A stretch of DNA of 64,000 nt from the NCBI RefSeq assembly GCF_008124625.1, contig NZ_VNHM01000011.1, positions 45,425-109,424 of the forward strand. Reading direction: 5' to 3'. The position numbers were made by a program, and so were the translations under genes. The notes beneath the pieces are model-generated. The model made no database searches. It worked only from the letters and a program-made list of their open reading frames with translations, and had not been told where the DNA came from. Source of the stretch: Desulfallas thermosapovorans DSM 6562. GTDB taxonomy: Bacteria; Bacillota; Desulfotomaculia; Desulfotomaculales; Desulfallaceae. Below, in pieces: positions 8,104 to 16,071 of this stretch; within the stretch, counting starts at the first letter, position 1; each line of letters begins with the position of its first letter.

Positions 8104-8700
8104 GTGGCTTGCGTGAATACTAAATTGGAACGTTGGAACCGGGTAAAGGAGGTATGTTTACGCTGCAGCGCCTGCCCGCTGGCAGCCCGGCGTACCAATG
8201 TGGTTTTCGGCGAAGGCGTTTTGGAGGCCCCGGTGATGTTTGTCGGCGAGGGACCCGGTGAGCAGGAAGATATACAGGGGCGGCCCTTTGTCGGCCCGGC
8301 CGGGCAACTGCTGGACCGGATGCTGGCGGCCATTGGTTTGGACCGGAAAAAAAACGCCATCATATGCAACATCGTCAAATGCCGGCCGCCCGGTAACCGG
8401 GTGCCCACCCCGGAGGAGGGTGAAAAGTGCCTGCCTTTTCTAAGGGCGCAGGTGGATATAGTCAGGCCCCGGATCATTGTATGCCTGGGGTCAACGGCGG
8501 TGCGCCACATTATCGGCCCCGAAGCGCGTATCACCAGGGTGCGGGGGCAGTGGGAGGAGCGCAAAGGGTTTTGGATCACCGCCACCTACCACCCCGCTGC
8601 ACTGCTGCGGGACACTTCCCGCAAGGCCGAGGCCTGGTCGGATATGAAATCCATTCGGGCCAAGCTGGTTGAACTGGGTCTGGTGAACCATACCCTTTAG
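8104..8700 (+). CDS. Family 4 uracil-DNA glycosylase (Fe-S)
   Basis: This base-excision enzyme removes uracil from DNA. Family-4 features are visible: N-terminal CLRC-x2-C, the GEGPGE motif, GRPFVGPAG, an Fe-S cysteine pair spaced C-x16-C (KC...EKC) and the C-terminal TYHPAALLR. The start is uncertain: GTG at 8104 has a GAGG site at a good distance, and GTG at 8113 also fits. Its place after the HAM1/SIR2 pair puts two proteins concerned with deaminated bases side by side, which may be chance. Confidence 0.93.
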   Translation: MACVNTKLERWNRVKEVCLRCSACPLAARRTNVVFGEGVLEAPVMFVGEGPGEQEDIQGRPFVGPAGQLLDRMLAAIGLDRKKNAIICNIVKCRPPGNRVPTPEEGEKCLPFLRAQVDIVRPRIIVCLGSTAVRHIIGPEARITRVRGQWEERKGFWITATYHPAALLRDTSRKAEAWSDMKSIRAKLVELGLVNHTL

Positions 8701-9002
8701 TTGGCTTGCTCCGTTGCATGGCATGCCTCGCCGCTTGTTGCGGTGACCGGTGGTGATTCCCATTGCCAGGCGGTGATATTTTGCTGTTTGGCTGCCTTTA
8801 GCAGTGCGATGTACTGCCTTTCACTTGCTTTAATCTTGTGTACCGTACAATCAATCATGTTTTTATCACTGATAAAATTAAAATCATGTTGGGCTTGTTT
8901 CCAATCCCGCCTGGCTGAGTTTACCGCCTCCAGCAGTCCGGGCGGTTCTTTTTTTAAAGGGGTCAGCCAGGACAAAAAACGTTCCAAATAATTACTATTC
9001 AC
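8697..9002 (-). CDS. DUF2508 family protein (YaaL-like)
   Basis: The protein of about 101 residues has the DUF2508 pattern: LLEAVNSARRDW, then FNFIS, then a YIALLKAAKQQ helix. The family is small, cytosolic and of unknown function, usually near recR/dnaX in Firmicutes; here it stands alone. The GTG at 9002 is chosen because GGGAGGTGG lies just upstream on this strand. Its end meets the glycosylase stop, so the two genes converge with no terminator between them. Confidence 0.75.
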   Translation of the reverse strand: MNSNYLERFLSWLTPLKKEPPGLLEAVNSARRDWKQAQHDFNFISDKNMIDCTVHKIKASERQYIALLKAAKQQNITAWQWESPPVTATSGEACHATEQAN

Positions 9003-9176
9003 GCCGCCACCTCCCAAAAAATACCTATGACTGATAGTTATGCCTGTTTATTCATATTTAGCACCCTTTTACCTTTGTATAAAGAATTGCCTTGGGGCAA
9101 AGCATAACTAGAGCTTTGTTATACAACACCGGGCTTGGAAAGGAAAACGAAAGGGAACTGATCCGGAGGTGGGTTG

Positions 9177-10787
9177 ATGCGTGGCTTTAGGGTTGCGGAT
9201 TGTTTAAGGTTAAATTATGTAATTGCCATACTTACCGTTGCCTTTTTGGCGGTACTGGCCATTATGCCGGGCTGCGGCAACCGGGAAGCGCAGCGCAAGC
9301 CCGCCGAACAGCCGGTAAGGATAGCCTTTGCCCTGGCCGACATAAACCGGGATGGCAACAAAACCATAAAAAAAGTGGTGGACCAGCAGAAAGAGCAATT
9401 GAATGCTGAAGTAACCTGGCTGGATGCCCGAAATGACCCCGCCCGGCAGCAGAAACAACTGGATGAACTGGCTGGTAAGCAAATTAAGGCGGTGGTGCTG
9501 CAGCCGGTTGATCCGGCCACAGCTTCGGGATTGGTGGAAAAATTGGCCCGGTCCGGGATCAAGGTGGTGGCGCTGGAAAATTTACCGCTAAACACCCCCG
9601 TAGAGGGTTATATTGCTTCGGACCATGCCATGGTGGGGCGTTTGCAGGCCCGTTTTGTACAGGAGGCGCTGGCCCGGGCCGCAGAGGCCCAGAGCGGAAA
9701 GTTCACCCCGCCCCGGGCGGGTACAATTATCCGGCCGGGTGATGAGCAAAGCGGGGCGTCCCGGGATGGACAGTTGCCATCCCAGGGCGGGTCGGAACAA
9801 GCCGGCGGGCAGCAGCAAGGTGCGGGTCAGGCTGCCGGCGGTGGCCGGCAGGGCGAATCCGGCCAACAGGGAGGCACCGGTGGTAGCCAGGGGAGCGGCG
9901 GCGGTCAGGGACAGGTTACCGGGGCGGTGGATTATAGTGTGGTGGCCCAGTTACCCCGCCACCGTCCCCTGAACGTGGTGATATTACAGGGAGATCCGAA
10001 GGATCAACTGGCCCGGGATATTACCGCTGCCAACCAGGCGGCGTTGCAGGGGCAAAAGGATGTCAAGGTTGTAAAGGTTTATGAACATCCCCGCTGGGAC
10101 CCGTCCACCGTTGCCGCCGGCCTGGCGGAGGTCATGGAAAAGGAAGATCGTATTGATGTAATCCTGGCTAATGATAGTACCCTGGCCATGGCTGCGGTGG
10201 AGTTTTTAAAAATGGGCGGTATGGATAAAAATGTTTTAACCGTGGGGGTCGGGGCGGATGAAATGGCCTCCCGGGGGGTGGTCAGCGGCGAGCATGACGC
10301 CGAGGTGGATTTGCAGCCCGAGATGCTGGGCCGGTTTGCCCTGGAGGCGGCGGTGGGGCTGGCCAAAAACGGTTACTGGCAATACGGAGATAAGGTTAAT
10401 AACGGGGATTACAGTGTGCCCGCCCGGATTGTGCCGGTGCGCCTGGTTACCGCCAGGAACGCCTACTTGCTGGAGGAGCGCTGGGAGGAGTTAAAGAAAG
10501 CCCGGGAGCAAGGGGGCGGCGGGCAGCAGCAGTCCCAGGCCGGACGGCAGGGCGGCGGGCAGGAACAGAGCAGTGTACAAAGCCAGCCGGGTGAGCAGAG
10601 CAAGCAGGACCGGGGTGGTCAACAGGGCGGTGGTCAGGGCAAAACAACACTGCGCATCACCACCCAGGACGGTAAAACCATGGAAGTGCAAATAGACGGT
10701 GAGGTAAAGAAAATAGAATCCGTAGGCCAGCAGGGCGGCCATGGCGATGGTCAGGGTATGGGTGACGGCGACCAGGGCGGTGGCTAG
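9177..10787 (+). CDS. Substrate-binding lipoprotein with Gly/Gln-rich insertions
   Basis: The N-terminus has a hydrophobic signal ending in a lipobox-like PGC (about residue 33), so it is probably a lipid-anchored outer protein. Two parts match a sugar-type periplasmic-binding fold (Peripla_BP_4, ribose-binding-like): about residues 45-165 and 250-435, with NDPARQQKQLDEL, AVVLQPVD and DVILANDSTLAMAA. Between them is a Gly/Gln/Ser-rich stretch (about 195-245), and the tail (about 440-537) is again Gly/Gln-rich around a small basic segment. No permease or ATPase genes are adjacent. GGAGGT precedes the ATG by 6 bases; a TTG one codon earlier is possible. Ligand unknown; a sensor or matrix role is as likely as transport. 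Confidence 0.72.
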   Translation: MRGFRVADCLRLNYVIAILTVAFLAVLAIMPGCGNREAQRKPAEQPVRIAFALADINRDGNKTIKKVVDQQKEQLNAEVTWLDARNDPARQQKQLDELAGKQIKAVVLQPVDPATASGLVEKLARSGIKVVALENLPLNTPVEGYIASDHAMVGRLQARFVQEALARAAEAQSGKFTPPRAGTIIRPGDEQSGASRDGQLPSQGGSEQAGGQQQGAGQAAGGGRQGESGQQGGTGGSQGSGGGQGQVTGAVDYSVVAQLPRHRPLNVVILQGDPKDQLARDITAANQAALQGQKDVKVVKVYEHPRWDPSTVAAGLAEVMEKEDRIDVILANDSTLAMAAVEFLKMGGMDKNVLTVGVGADEMASRGVVSGEHDAEVDLQPEMLGRFALEAAVGLAKNGYWQYGDKVNNGDYSVPARIVPVRLVTARNAYLLEERWEELKKAREQGGGGQQQSQAGRQGGGQEQSSVQSQPGEQSKQDRGGQQGGGQGKTTLRITTQDGKTMEVQIDGEVKKIESVGQQGGHGDGQGMGDGDQGGG

Positions 10788-10832
10788 TGGATCACGCAGT
10801 GCGTAAGGAGGTTTATGATGCTGAAGGGGAAA

Positions 10833-10873
10833 AAGTAAGCGGGTCCTCTAAAACAGGGGAACCGCTTACTTCT
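10833..10873 (+). terminator. Hairpin after the binding lipoprotein gene
   Basis: AAGTAAGCGG and CCGCTTACTT form a 10-bp stem about 45 bases after the stop. No long T-run follows, so termination is plausible but not certain. Confidence 0.5.
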
Positions 10874-11011
10874 TACCGCGGGTTTAATCCCCTTTGTTTT
10901 GCCGGTCTCTCAAAATCCCCCCGGGTATTTTTCCGTACTTATTTGATTATAGAATCCGGGATAAATGCCGATAATACAATTAGTTAATCAAATGCGGCAG
11001 GTGATTTTGAT

Positions 11012-12838
11012 ATGAAATTCGCAAAACGCGGTATCGTGATGTTGCTTGCGACCATGGCGGTAGTCTTTTTTACCGCTTTTCTAACCGGGCAGCCGGCGCT
11101 GGCTCGAAGCCCCGAAGTGGATGATCATTACCCGGACGGAGGTGACCGGGATGTGCCCATTGGCGTAACCATTTGGGTTGAATTTGACGAGGATATGGAT
11201 AAGGATACTATTATCGATGGCATGACCCTCCGGGATGAAAACGGGCGGGATGTTTCCGGCAAAGTCAGTTATAACGATAAAGAACGACGGGCTTATTTTA
11301 AGCCGGGCAAGAAGCTGGAATACGACACCCGGTACCGGGTAAGGTTATCCAGCTCTATTGAGGATGTCAATGGAGATAATATAAGAAGTTACACCTTTTA
11401 CTTCACCACCATGAGGTATCCCGTGTTGGTGGTCAATGGCATGGATGTCCCGGAGCAGGGGCTGAATGTAAACACCAGTCCTGTGAATATAACGGTGGAT
11501 GCTCCGGGGGCCAGGGAAGTTGTTTTTGGGGCGGAAAGTTTGGAAAGGCGTGTTCGGAGCTATTACCTTAATAATTATCATTTAAAACCGGGCAAAAATA
11601 ATTTGTCTTTCAAAGTCGTTTATGAATATGAAGATGAAAAAGGGAATACCAAGCAGGAAACGTTGTCCTTAAGCAGGAGTATCAATCTGGTCAACACCCT
11701 GGATGAAGGGGCCGTCATAACCCATGATTTAAGCAAAAGCAATAAAATCAGTTATTTTGACAAGCAGTTGAATATTGTTTTACCCGGCGGTTTTTATTTA
11801 CGGCAGAATGGTGTTGCCGCCGGCAGCCAGTTGCTGGCCTTCAAGGCCGAGAGGGCATATAGCGTCAACGGTAGCCCTGTGGTGAGCTACTTATTTAACG
11901 TGGCTCACCTGCCTGGTAAAGATGGTGGCTATATTGAGGACAGTTTCAGGGATAGAATAACGGGTATTGATGTGCCTCCCGGGGGGCAAATTTCCCTGCC
12001 TGTGGATGGCGATTTAACTGAAGCGGCCTACAGAACTGTAACGGTTTTTTACGATCGGTACGATGGTATACCGGGTAATTGGGTCAACCTGGGAGGACGT
12101 ACCGATGCTAAAAAGAGAACCATTACGGTGCCCTTTAAGGGGTTGGGCCGGTATGTGGCGGTTAATAAAGTGATGTCCTTCGTGGATATCGGAGCGGCCG
12201 GTCCCGCCCGCCATTGTGTGGAGTACCTGTGGGCCAAGGGCATAATGCAGCCTGCCGAAAACACGCCTCCGGGATACCTGGGGCTGGTGGACCAAAACGG
12301 CCGGCAGGCCGGCATCAGCCGGGGTGAATTTGTGGTGATGTTGAGTAAAGCCCTTGGTTTGGAGTTTGCGGAACCTTACGTGGGATTGGGGATCTTCAGT
12401 GATGTGTTTTATACCGGAGGAGGTTCCTTTGCGCAAAATCTGAACGGTCATGTGGTACCCGTTCCCCGGGACAGTGTCAAATATATCGAGACGGCAGCCA
12501 AAAACGGTCTGGTGGGGGGAGTCCGGGAAAAGGACGGGCGCTTTCTTTTTAAATATTTTGCCGCGTTGACCCGGGAGCAAGCCGCCAAAATTATCACCGC
12601 TGCGGCGGGGCCGGCAATAAGTGACTTTGACCAGCGGAAAACTCAGCTGGCGCTGTCGAAAATGTTTAAAGATTACCAGTCCATAAACCCGGGCTTGCAG
12701 CCCTATGTGCTGGCAGCGTCGCAAAGGGGCTATCTACAGGGCTATGATGACTATACTTTTCGCCCCAAACAGGCGTTGACTCGCATTGAAGCTGCTGAGC
12801 TGGTATATAACCTGATGGTTAAAAATAATCTGATGTAA
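11012..12838 (+). CDS. S-layer homology (SLH) domain protein with Ig-like domain
   Basis: This is a secreted 608-residue surface protein. A signal peptide ends near ALA-RS (about residue 32). An Ig-like/Big_5 type domain follows (about 35-135: VPIGVTIWVEFDEDMD, ending YTFYFTT), then a beta-rich middle, and SLH repeats in the last 210 residues (FVDIGAAGPARHCVEYLWAKGIM, then LTREQAAKII and LTRIEAAELVYNLM). SLH domains bind pyruvylated secondary cell-wall polymer, so it should be non-covalently attached to the wall. The ATG follows an AGGTGA site. It is monocistronic with a dyad at 12905-12939 downstream. Confidence 0.88.
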   Translation: MKFAKRGIVMLLATMAVVFFTAFLTGQPALARSPEVDDHYPDGGDRDVPIGVTIWVEFDEDMDKDTIIDGMTLRDENGRDVSGKVSYNDKERRAYFKPGKKLEYDTRYRVRLSSSIEDVNGDNIRSYTFYFTTMRYPVLVVNGMDVPEQGLNVNTSPVNITVDAPGAREVVFGAESLERRVRSYYLNNYHLKPGKNNLSFKVVYEYEDEKGNTKQETLSLSRSINLVNTLDEGAVITHDLSKSNKISYFDKQLNIVLPGGFYLRQNGVAAGSQLLAFKAERAYSVNGSPVVSYLFNVAHLPGKDGGYIEDSFRDRITGIDVPPGGQISLPVDGDLTEAAYRTVTVFYDRYDGIPGNWVNLGGRTDAKKRTITVPFKGLGRYVAVNKVMSFVDIGAAGPARHCVEYLWAKGIMQPAENTPPGYLGLVDQNGRQAGISRGEFVVMLSKALGLEFAEPYVGLGIFSDVFYTGGGSFAQNLNGHVVPVPRDSVKYIETAAKNGLVGGVREKDGRFLFKYFAALTREQAAKIITAAAGPAISDFDQRKTQLALSKMFKDYQSINPGLQPYVLAASQRGYLQGYDDYTFRPKQALTRIEAAELVYNLMVKNNLM

Positions 12839-12904
12839 TTAGTGCAGGTAATCTTAACTGAAGTGGTGGTAATGGCAACAATTGCGGGCGGGCTTTGGTT
12901 TGAA

Positions 12905-12939
12905 CCCGGTGGGTTTGGGAGTTGTCCCGGCCCACCGGG
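12905..12939. terminator. Hairpin between convergent SLH and membrane-protein genes
   Basis: CCCGGTGGG and CCCACCGGG form a 9-bp stem with a 17-base loop. Its place between convergent genes suggests a terminator, though no T-run is seen. Confidence 0.4.
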
Positions 12940-13035
12940 AATAATGGCATTCACCCGGCTTGTTATACATAATTACGCAGGGTATTCGATATGGAATACA
13001 ATGCCGTGTAACAAGGGCGATTATGTTCCAGGCCA

Positions 13036-13650
13036 TTATTGTGTCATTAACTGGTTATTTCCAAGTTGCTGGCTAGTTATTCTTTTCCCCCATGGTTTGA
13101 GATAAGAAATTATTACTAAAAAGAACAGTATAACAATACATATGGCAATGCCAATGAAAAGCAGCTGGCGGTCGGTAAGATAAGCCGGGTTTTGCAGGGG
13201 ATGCATACCACTGGTGGCAAGGGCATTGTCTATCCAAATCCGCACATAGGTGCTGCCATAAATAATGGCGGCAATATTACCGATCCACTTGGCTAAGACC
13301 CAGTAATGCTTGGTTAGCCCGCCCCAATGCGTTCGCATGGCGAGCCAGATGCCGGTAATGAAAGAACCGAAGGCACCGGGAATGACCAAGAAATGATCAA
13401 AACGTTTTATGAATATATGGGAAGCATACACCAGGTTATTATCGGTGGTGAATTTCGTCAAAAGGGCCAGCAAGAACATCCCCAGTATTCCGCTTATATA
13501 TATAACGACAAAAATCATGTGAATGATGAGCCACCAGTTTTTTTGTTTGATTTTCAATCTATTTTTCCTGAATTTGGCAACAAGCAGGGTAATACCGGTT
13601 ATCACTAGAAGCACAGTGAACATAATTAAACCATAAATAAAAAGATCCAT
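13036..13650 (-). CDS. Integral membrane protein, DUF2269-like
   Basis: The 204-residue protein has about five membrane helices (near residues 5-27, 42-65, 87-107, 120-140 and 165-188) with a conserved-looking HxxxxRFDHFLVIPG segment. The size and pattern resemble predicted integral membrane proteins of the DUF2269 group, but the match is by eye. It is the last gene of a minus-strand cluster whose first gene is a winged-helix regulator, although 78 bases separate it from the middle gene. Function unknown. Confidence 0.6.
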   Translation of the reverse strand: MDLFIYGLIMFTVLLVITGITLLVAKFRKNRLKIKQKNWWLIIHMIFVVIYISGILGMFLLALLTKFTTDNNLVYASHIFIKRFDHFLVIPGAFGSFITGIWLAMRTHWGGLTKHYWVLAKWIGNIAAIIYGSTYVRIWIDNALATSGMHPLQNPAYLTDRQLLFIGIAICIVILFFLVIISYLKPWGKRITSQQLGNNQLMTQ

Positions 13651-13728
13651 TTTCTCACTCCCTATCTTTAATTAAAGCCGGGTATATTATAATCCCTGAT
13701 TATTGAGGATTTCTCCGGGGTTGTAGTT

Positions 13729-13992
13729 TCATTCTATTTCCCGGAGCATTTTTTCAATGGATGCTACCCGGGCGCGTAAATCGGCCAGATCATCTGAAAT
13801 TTTCCTTTGCACCGCCACAGCTTCCTCCGCCAGCTTGCGATACGCCTCATCCCTGGCGATTTCCGCCTTGCTGGTTATTTTTATTTGATAAGTTCTGAAA
13901 CCTTGCCAGGCCAGTACCACAGCCAGTGGCACCAGCAGTACAAGTATAAAAATCATTCCACCAATTGGTAAAATAACTTCTTCATTCATCAA
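13729..13992 (-). CDS. Small membrane-anchored coiled-coil protein
   Basis: The 87-residue protein has one membrane helix at about residues 9-28 followed by a charged heptad-rich helix (about 38-87) predicted to be cytoplasmic. It overlaps the upstream regulator gene by 4 bases (ATGA), so the two are translationally coupled. This regulator-plus-membrane-coiled-coil pairing resembles PspC/PspB-like or anti-regulator designs, but no family is recognised. Confidence 0.7.
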   Translation of the reverse strand: MMNEEVILPIGGMIFILVLLVPLAVVLAWQGFRTYQIKITSKAEIARDEAYRKLAEEAVAVQRKISDDLADLRARVASIEKMLREIE

Positions 13993-14417
13993 TTATCCCC
14001 CCTTTTGTCGCCGGTAGATTTACCGGCAGTGGTGCTACCGGCTTTTTGAATGGTTAGCGTCTTTACCGCTTCTGCGATGCTCTCCGGATTTAAAAGGATG
14101 GTAAAGGGTGCCAGCTCATAATAATTCATGGCTTTCCCGTCCTCCGCCAATTCCAGTTTGCTGGTTACTAATCCGGCGGTCTCTAATTTTTTTAGATGCA
14201 TGTATAACAGCGGCCGGCTGATCTTTGCCTCGCGGGCAAGCCGGCTGACATGGATACGCCTGTCTTTTAACAGGGCAATGATTCTTAACCGGTGGGGGTT
14301 CGCCAGTGCTTCCAGTATTTTAACTAAATCGTCACCATTTATTTCCCATCCCCCCCTTTTAACGCTGGCGTATTGTGCTCCCGGGAGTTTTTGAGCAAAC
14401 CGGTACTCCAATGGCAT
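13989..14417 (-). CDS. ArsR-like winged-helix transcriptional regulator
   Basis: A winged helix-turn-helix domain covers about residues 28-105: ILEALANPHRLRIIALLKDRRIHVSRLAREAKISRPLLYMHLKKLE has the ArsR-type helix-turn-helix. No metal-binding cysteines are visible, so the signal is unknown. The ATG at 14417 lacks a good ribosome-binding site, and the conserved part begins only at about residue 24, so the true start may be internal. Translational coupling to the small membrane coiled-coil gene suggests that it regulates that operon. Confidence 0.8.
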   Translation of the reverse strand: MPLEYRFAQKLPGAQYASVKRGGWEINGDDLVKILEALANPHRLRIIALLKDRRIHVSRLAREAKISRPLLYMHLKKLETAGLVTSKLELAEDGKAMNYYELAPFTILLNPESIAEAVKTLTIQKAGSTTAGKSTGDKRGDN

Positions 14418-14641
14418 TGGACTTGTATGGTGGGTATAGAAATAGTATGTTTCACCTGTAATAAATATATTACAGGTGTTAGGTTTATGTCAATGTGAAA
14501 ATTAATAAAAAGTGTATCAACTCCCGGCTTTCTTATCCAACGTTGCATGGTATGATATAATGATTTAATAATCTTGGTTAACTATTTGCCTGGTTAATAA
14601 ATACGCCTGTCTTACTAACATGGCAATGGAAAGGATGACTC

Positions 14642-15094
14642 ATGTTGGTAATGGATTGTGCAAAAAATCCCGAATTTGCCCGGGCAGCGTTGGCCCAAAT
14701 GAATATGTCTTATGACAGTGAAACTTTTTTGAAGTGTGTGGAAGAAGGGAATACTGCTGCTGTCAAGCTCTTTTTGGCGGCCGGTATGCCCCTTGACGCC
14801 AGAACAAAGTATGATGCCACGGCATTTATGCTGGCGGCCCATAACGGCCACAGGGAGATACTGGAGCTGCTGCTGGACGCCGGAGTTAATGTGAACGCGG
14901 CCAGTGAGGACGGTGTTACTCCGCTGATGGCGGCTGCCCATCAAGGGCACACCGCTGTGGTGAAATTGCTGCTGGCCAGGGGAGCCGGTGTGCATGCCAC
15001 CAGCAACAGCGGGTTGACGGCGCTGTTACTGGCCCAGGATAATGGAAACCCGGAGGTAATCCGGCTGCTCAGAGATGCCGGGGCCGGGAAGTAA
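14642..15094 (+). CDS. Ankyrin-repeat protein
   Basis: The 150-residue protein contains about four ankyrin repeats, recognisable from GNTAAVKLFLAAGM, TAFMLAAHNGHREILELLLDAGVNVNA, TPLMAAAHQGHTAVVKLLLARGA and TALLLAQDNGNPEVIRLLRDAGA. Such proteins mediate protein binding; no enzymatic domain or signal peptide is seen. The start is ATG after AAAGGATG. It is monocistronic, with a terminator at 15255. Partner unknown. Confidence 0.85.
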   Translation: MLVMDCAKNPEFARAALAQMNMSYDSETFLKCVEEGNTAAVKLFLAAGMPLDARTKYDATAFMLAAHNGHREILELLLDAGVNVNAASEDGVTPLMAAAHQGHTAVVKLLLARGAGVHATSNSGLTALLLAQDNGNPEVIRLLRDAGAGK

Positions 15095-15228
15095 AATAGG
15101 TTACCGGAGTAAGCATTGCTTTTATGAACTGGCCCCAAAGCCTGCTATCCATTATGGGGTACCTGAAAAGCCCTGTCATTGCCGGTCCGGGCAACTGTGC
15201 CGGCCGGCCTTTGGGGTGCTTGCGCAGG

Positions 15229-15246
15229 TGCCCGGTGTTGAAAGGT
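15229..15246 (+). repeat. Dispersed repeat copy (partial)
   Basis: TGCCCGGTGTTGAAAGGT differs at one position from the arm of the hairpin at 3052-3104. It lies just before the ankyrin-gene terminator. Confidence 0.45.
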
Positions 15247-15254
15247 AATGAATA

Positions 15255-15287
15255 GACCACAGGAACAGTGCCTGTGGTCTTTATTTT
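15255..15287 (+). terminator. Terminator of the ankyrin gene
   Basis: GACCACAGG and CCTGTGGTC form a 9-bp stem with a 6-base loop, followed by TTTATTTT. Confidence 0.85.
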
Positions 15288-15315
15288 GATCAGCGAAGAA
15301 TTAATGGCATGCTGG

Positions 15316-15786
15316 TTAAGCCCGGTTGCTCCGGGCGATGATTTCCTGCATTATTTCATTGTTGATTTGATCGAACTCTTCCCGGGTGTTGATTTTTCTT
15401 TCCCTCAGGCGCCTGTTCAGCAGGTAGTCGTAAATCGCCTGGTGCACGGCCTTGATGGCCAGCAGGGAGCAGTGTTTTTTCTTCTCGGGCAGCCCGCCCA
15501 GGTACTCCACCACATCATCATCGTTTAATTGCAGAGCATAATTGATATCCTTGCCCCGGGTCATTTCAGTGACCACGCTGGAAGTGGCTATGGCCCCGGC
15601 ACAGCCGTACACCCGGAATTTTATATCCTCTATGACATCCTTTTCTATGCGCAGGGTTATTTCACAAATATCACCGCAGCCGGCTTCACCCACCTTGCCG
15701 TAGCCGTTGTTGTTTTCCACCACCCCCACATTACGGGGATTTTCAAAATGGTCCAGGGTCAATTCGTTATATTCCAGTACAGACAT
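15316..15786 (-). CDS. IscU/NifU-like iron-sulfur cluster scaffold protein
   Basis: This is a scaffold on which Fe-S clusters are built. The three ligand cysteines are at 37 (GCGD), 62 (YGCAGA) and 106 (KKHCS), with Asp39 after the first, as in the IscU/NifU N-terminal domain; an extra Cys41 is present. The 156-residue length includes a C-terminal helical extension (about 125-156). No cysteine desulfurase is next to it, but a NifS-type enzyme is encoded at 33226 and could be the sulfur donor (inference). AGGTGA precedes the ATG on this strand. Confidence 0.9.
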   Translation of the reverse strand: MSVLEYNELTLDHFENPRNVGVVENNNGYGKVGEAGCGDICEITLRIEKDVIEDIKFRVYGCAGAIATSSVVTEMTRGKDINYALQLNDDDVVEYLGGLPEKKKHCSLLAIKAVHQAIYDYLLNRRLRERKINTREEFDQINNEIMQEIIARSNRA

Positions 15787-16071
15787 GATAGTTCACCTCA
15801 TTTACTTAGTGTTGCCTCAATTATACAACCTTTCGACTAATTATGAAATATGTTTCATTACTTCTATACATAAGTGTGTTATCCCGGGAGGGCTTACCTT
15901 TGGCATTAGGAGATCTATGTTGCCAGTGCGGTACCACCGGAGGATAAAACCACCTGACGCTATTATCAGGATAGAAAACGCTTTCTCCAGGCCGGAAATA
16001 AATTCCGGGCTGCACACAAGGGAGAATTTTTTGCCGTTGCCTGGTGTGATATAATTTAGCGGGGTGAGATT

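Noticed and set aside
6499..8700. Search for an adenosine deaminase (KomA) near the HAM1/SIR2 pair
   Set aside because: None of the neighbouring genes has deaminase motifs; the glycosylase is not one. The full three-gene system is therefore not claimed.
10787..10987. 66-codon frame after the binding lipoprotein
   Set aside because: It crosses the hairpin at 10833-10873, has no ribosome-binding site and a composition unlike a protein.
15787..16071. LexA-type SOS box before uvrB (and before uvrA, 20300-20432)
   Set aside because: No CGAAC-N4-GTTCG-like sequence could be found.
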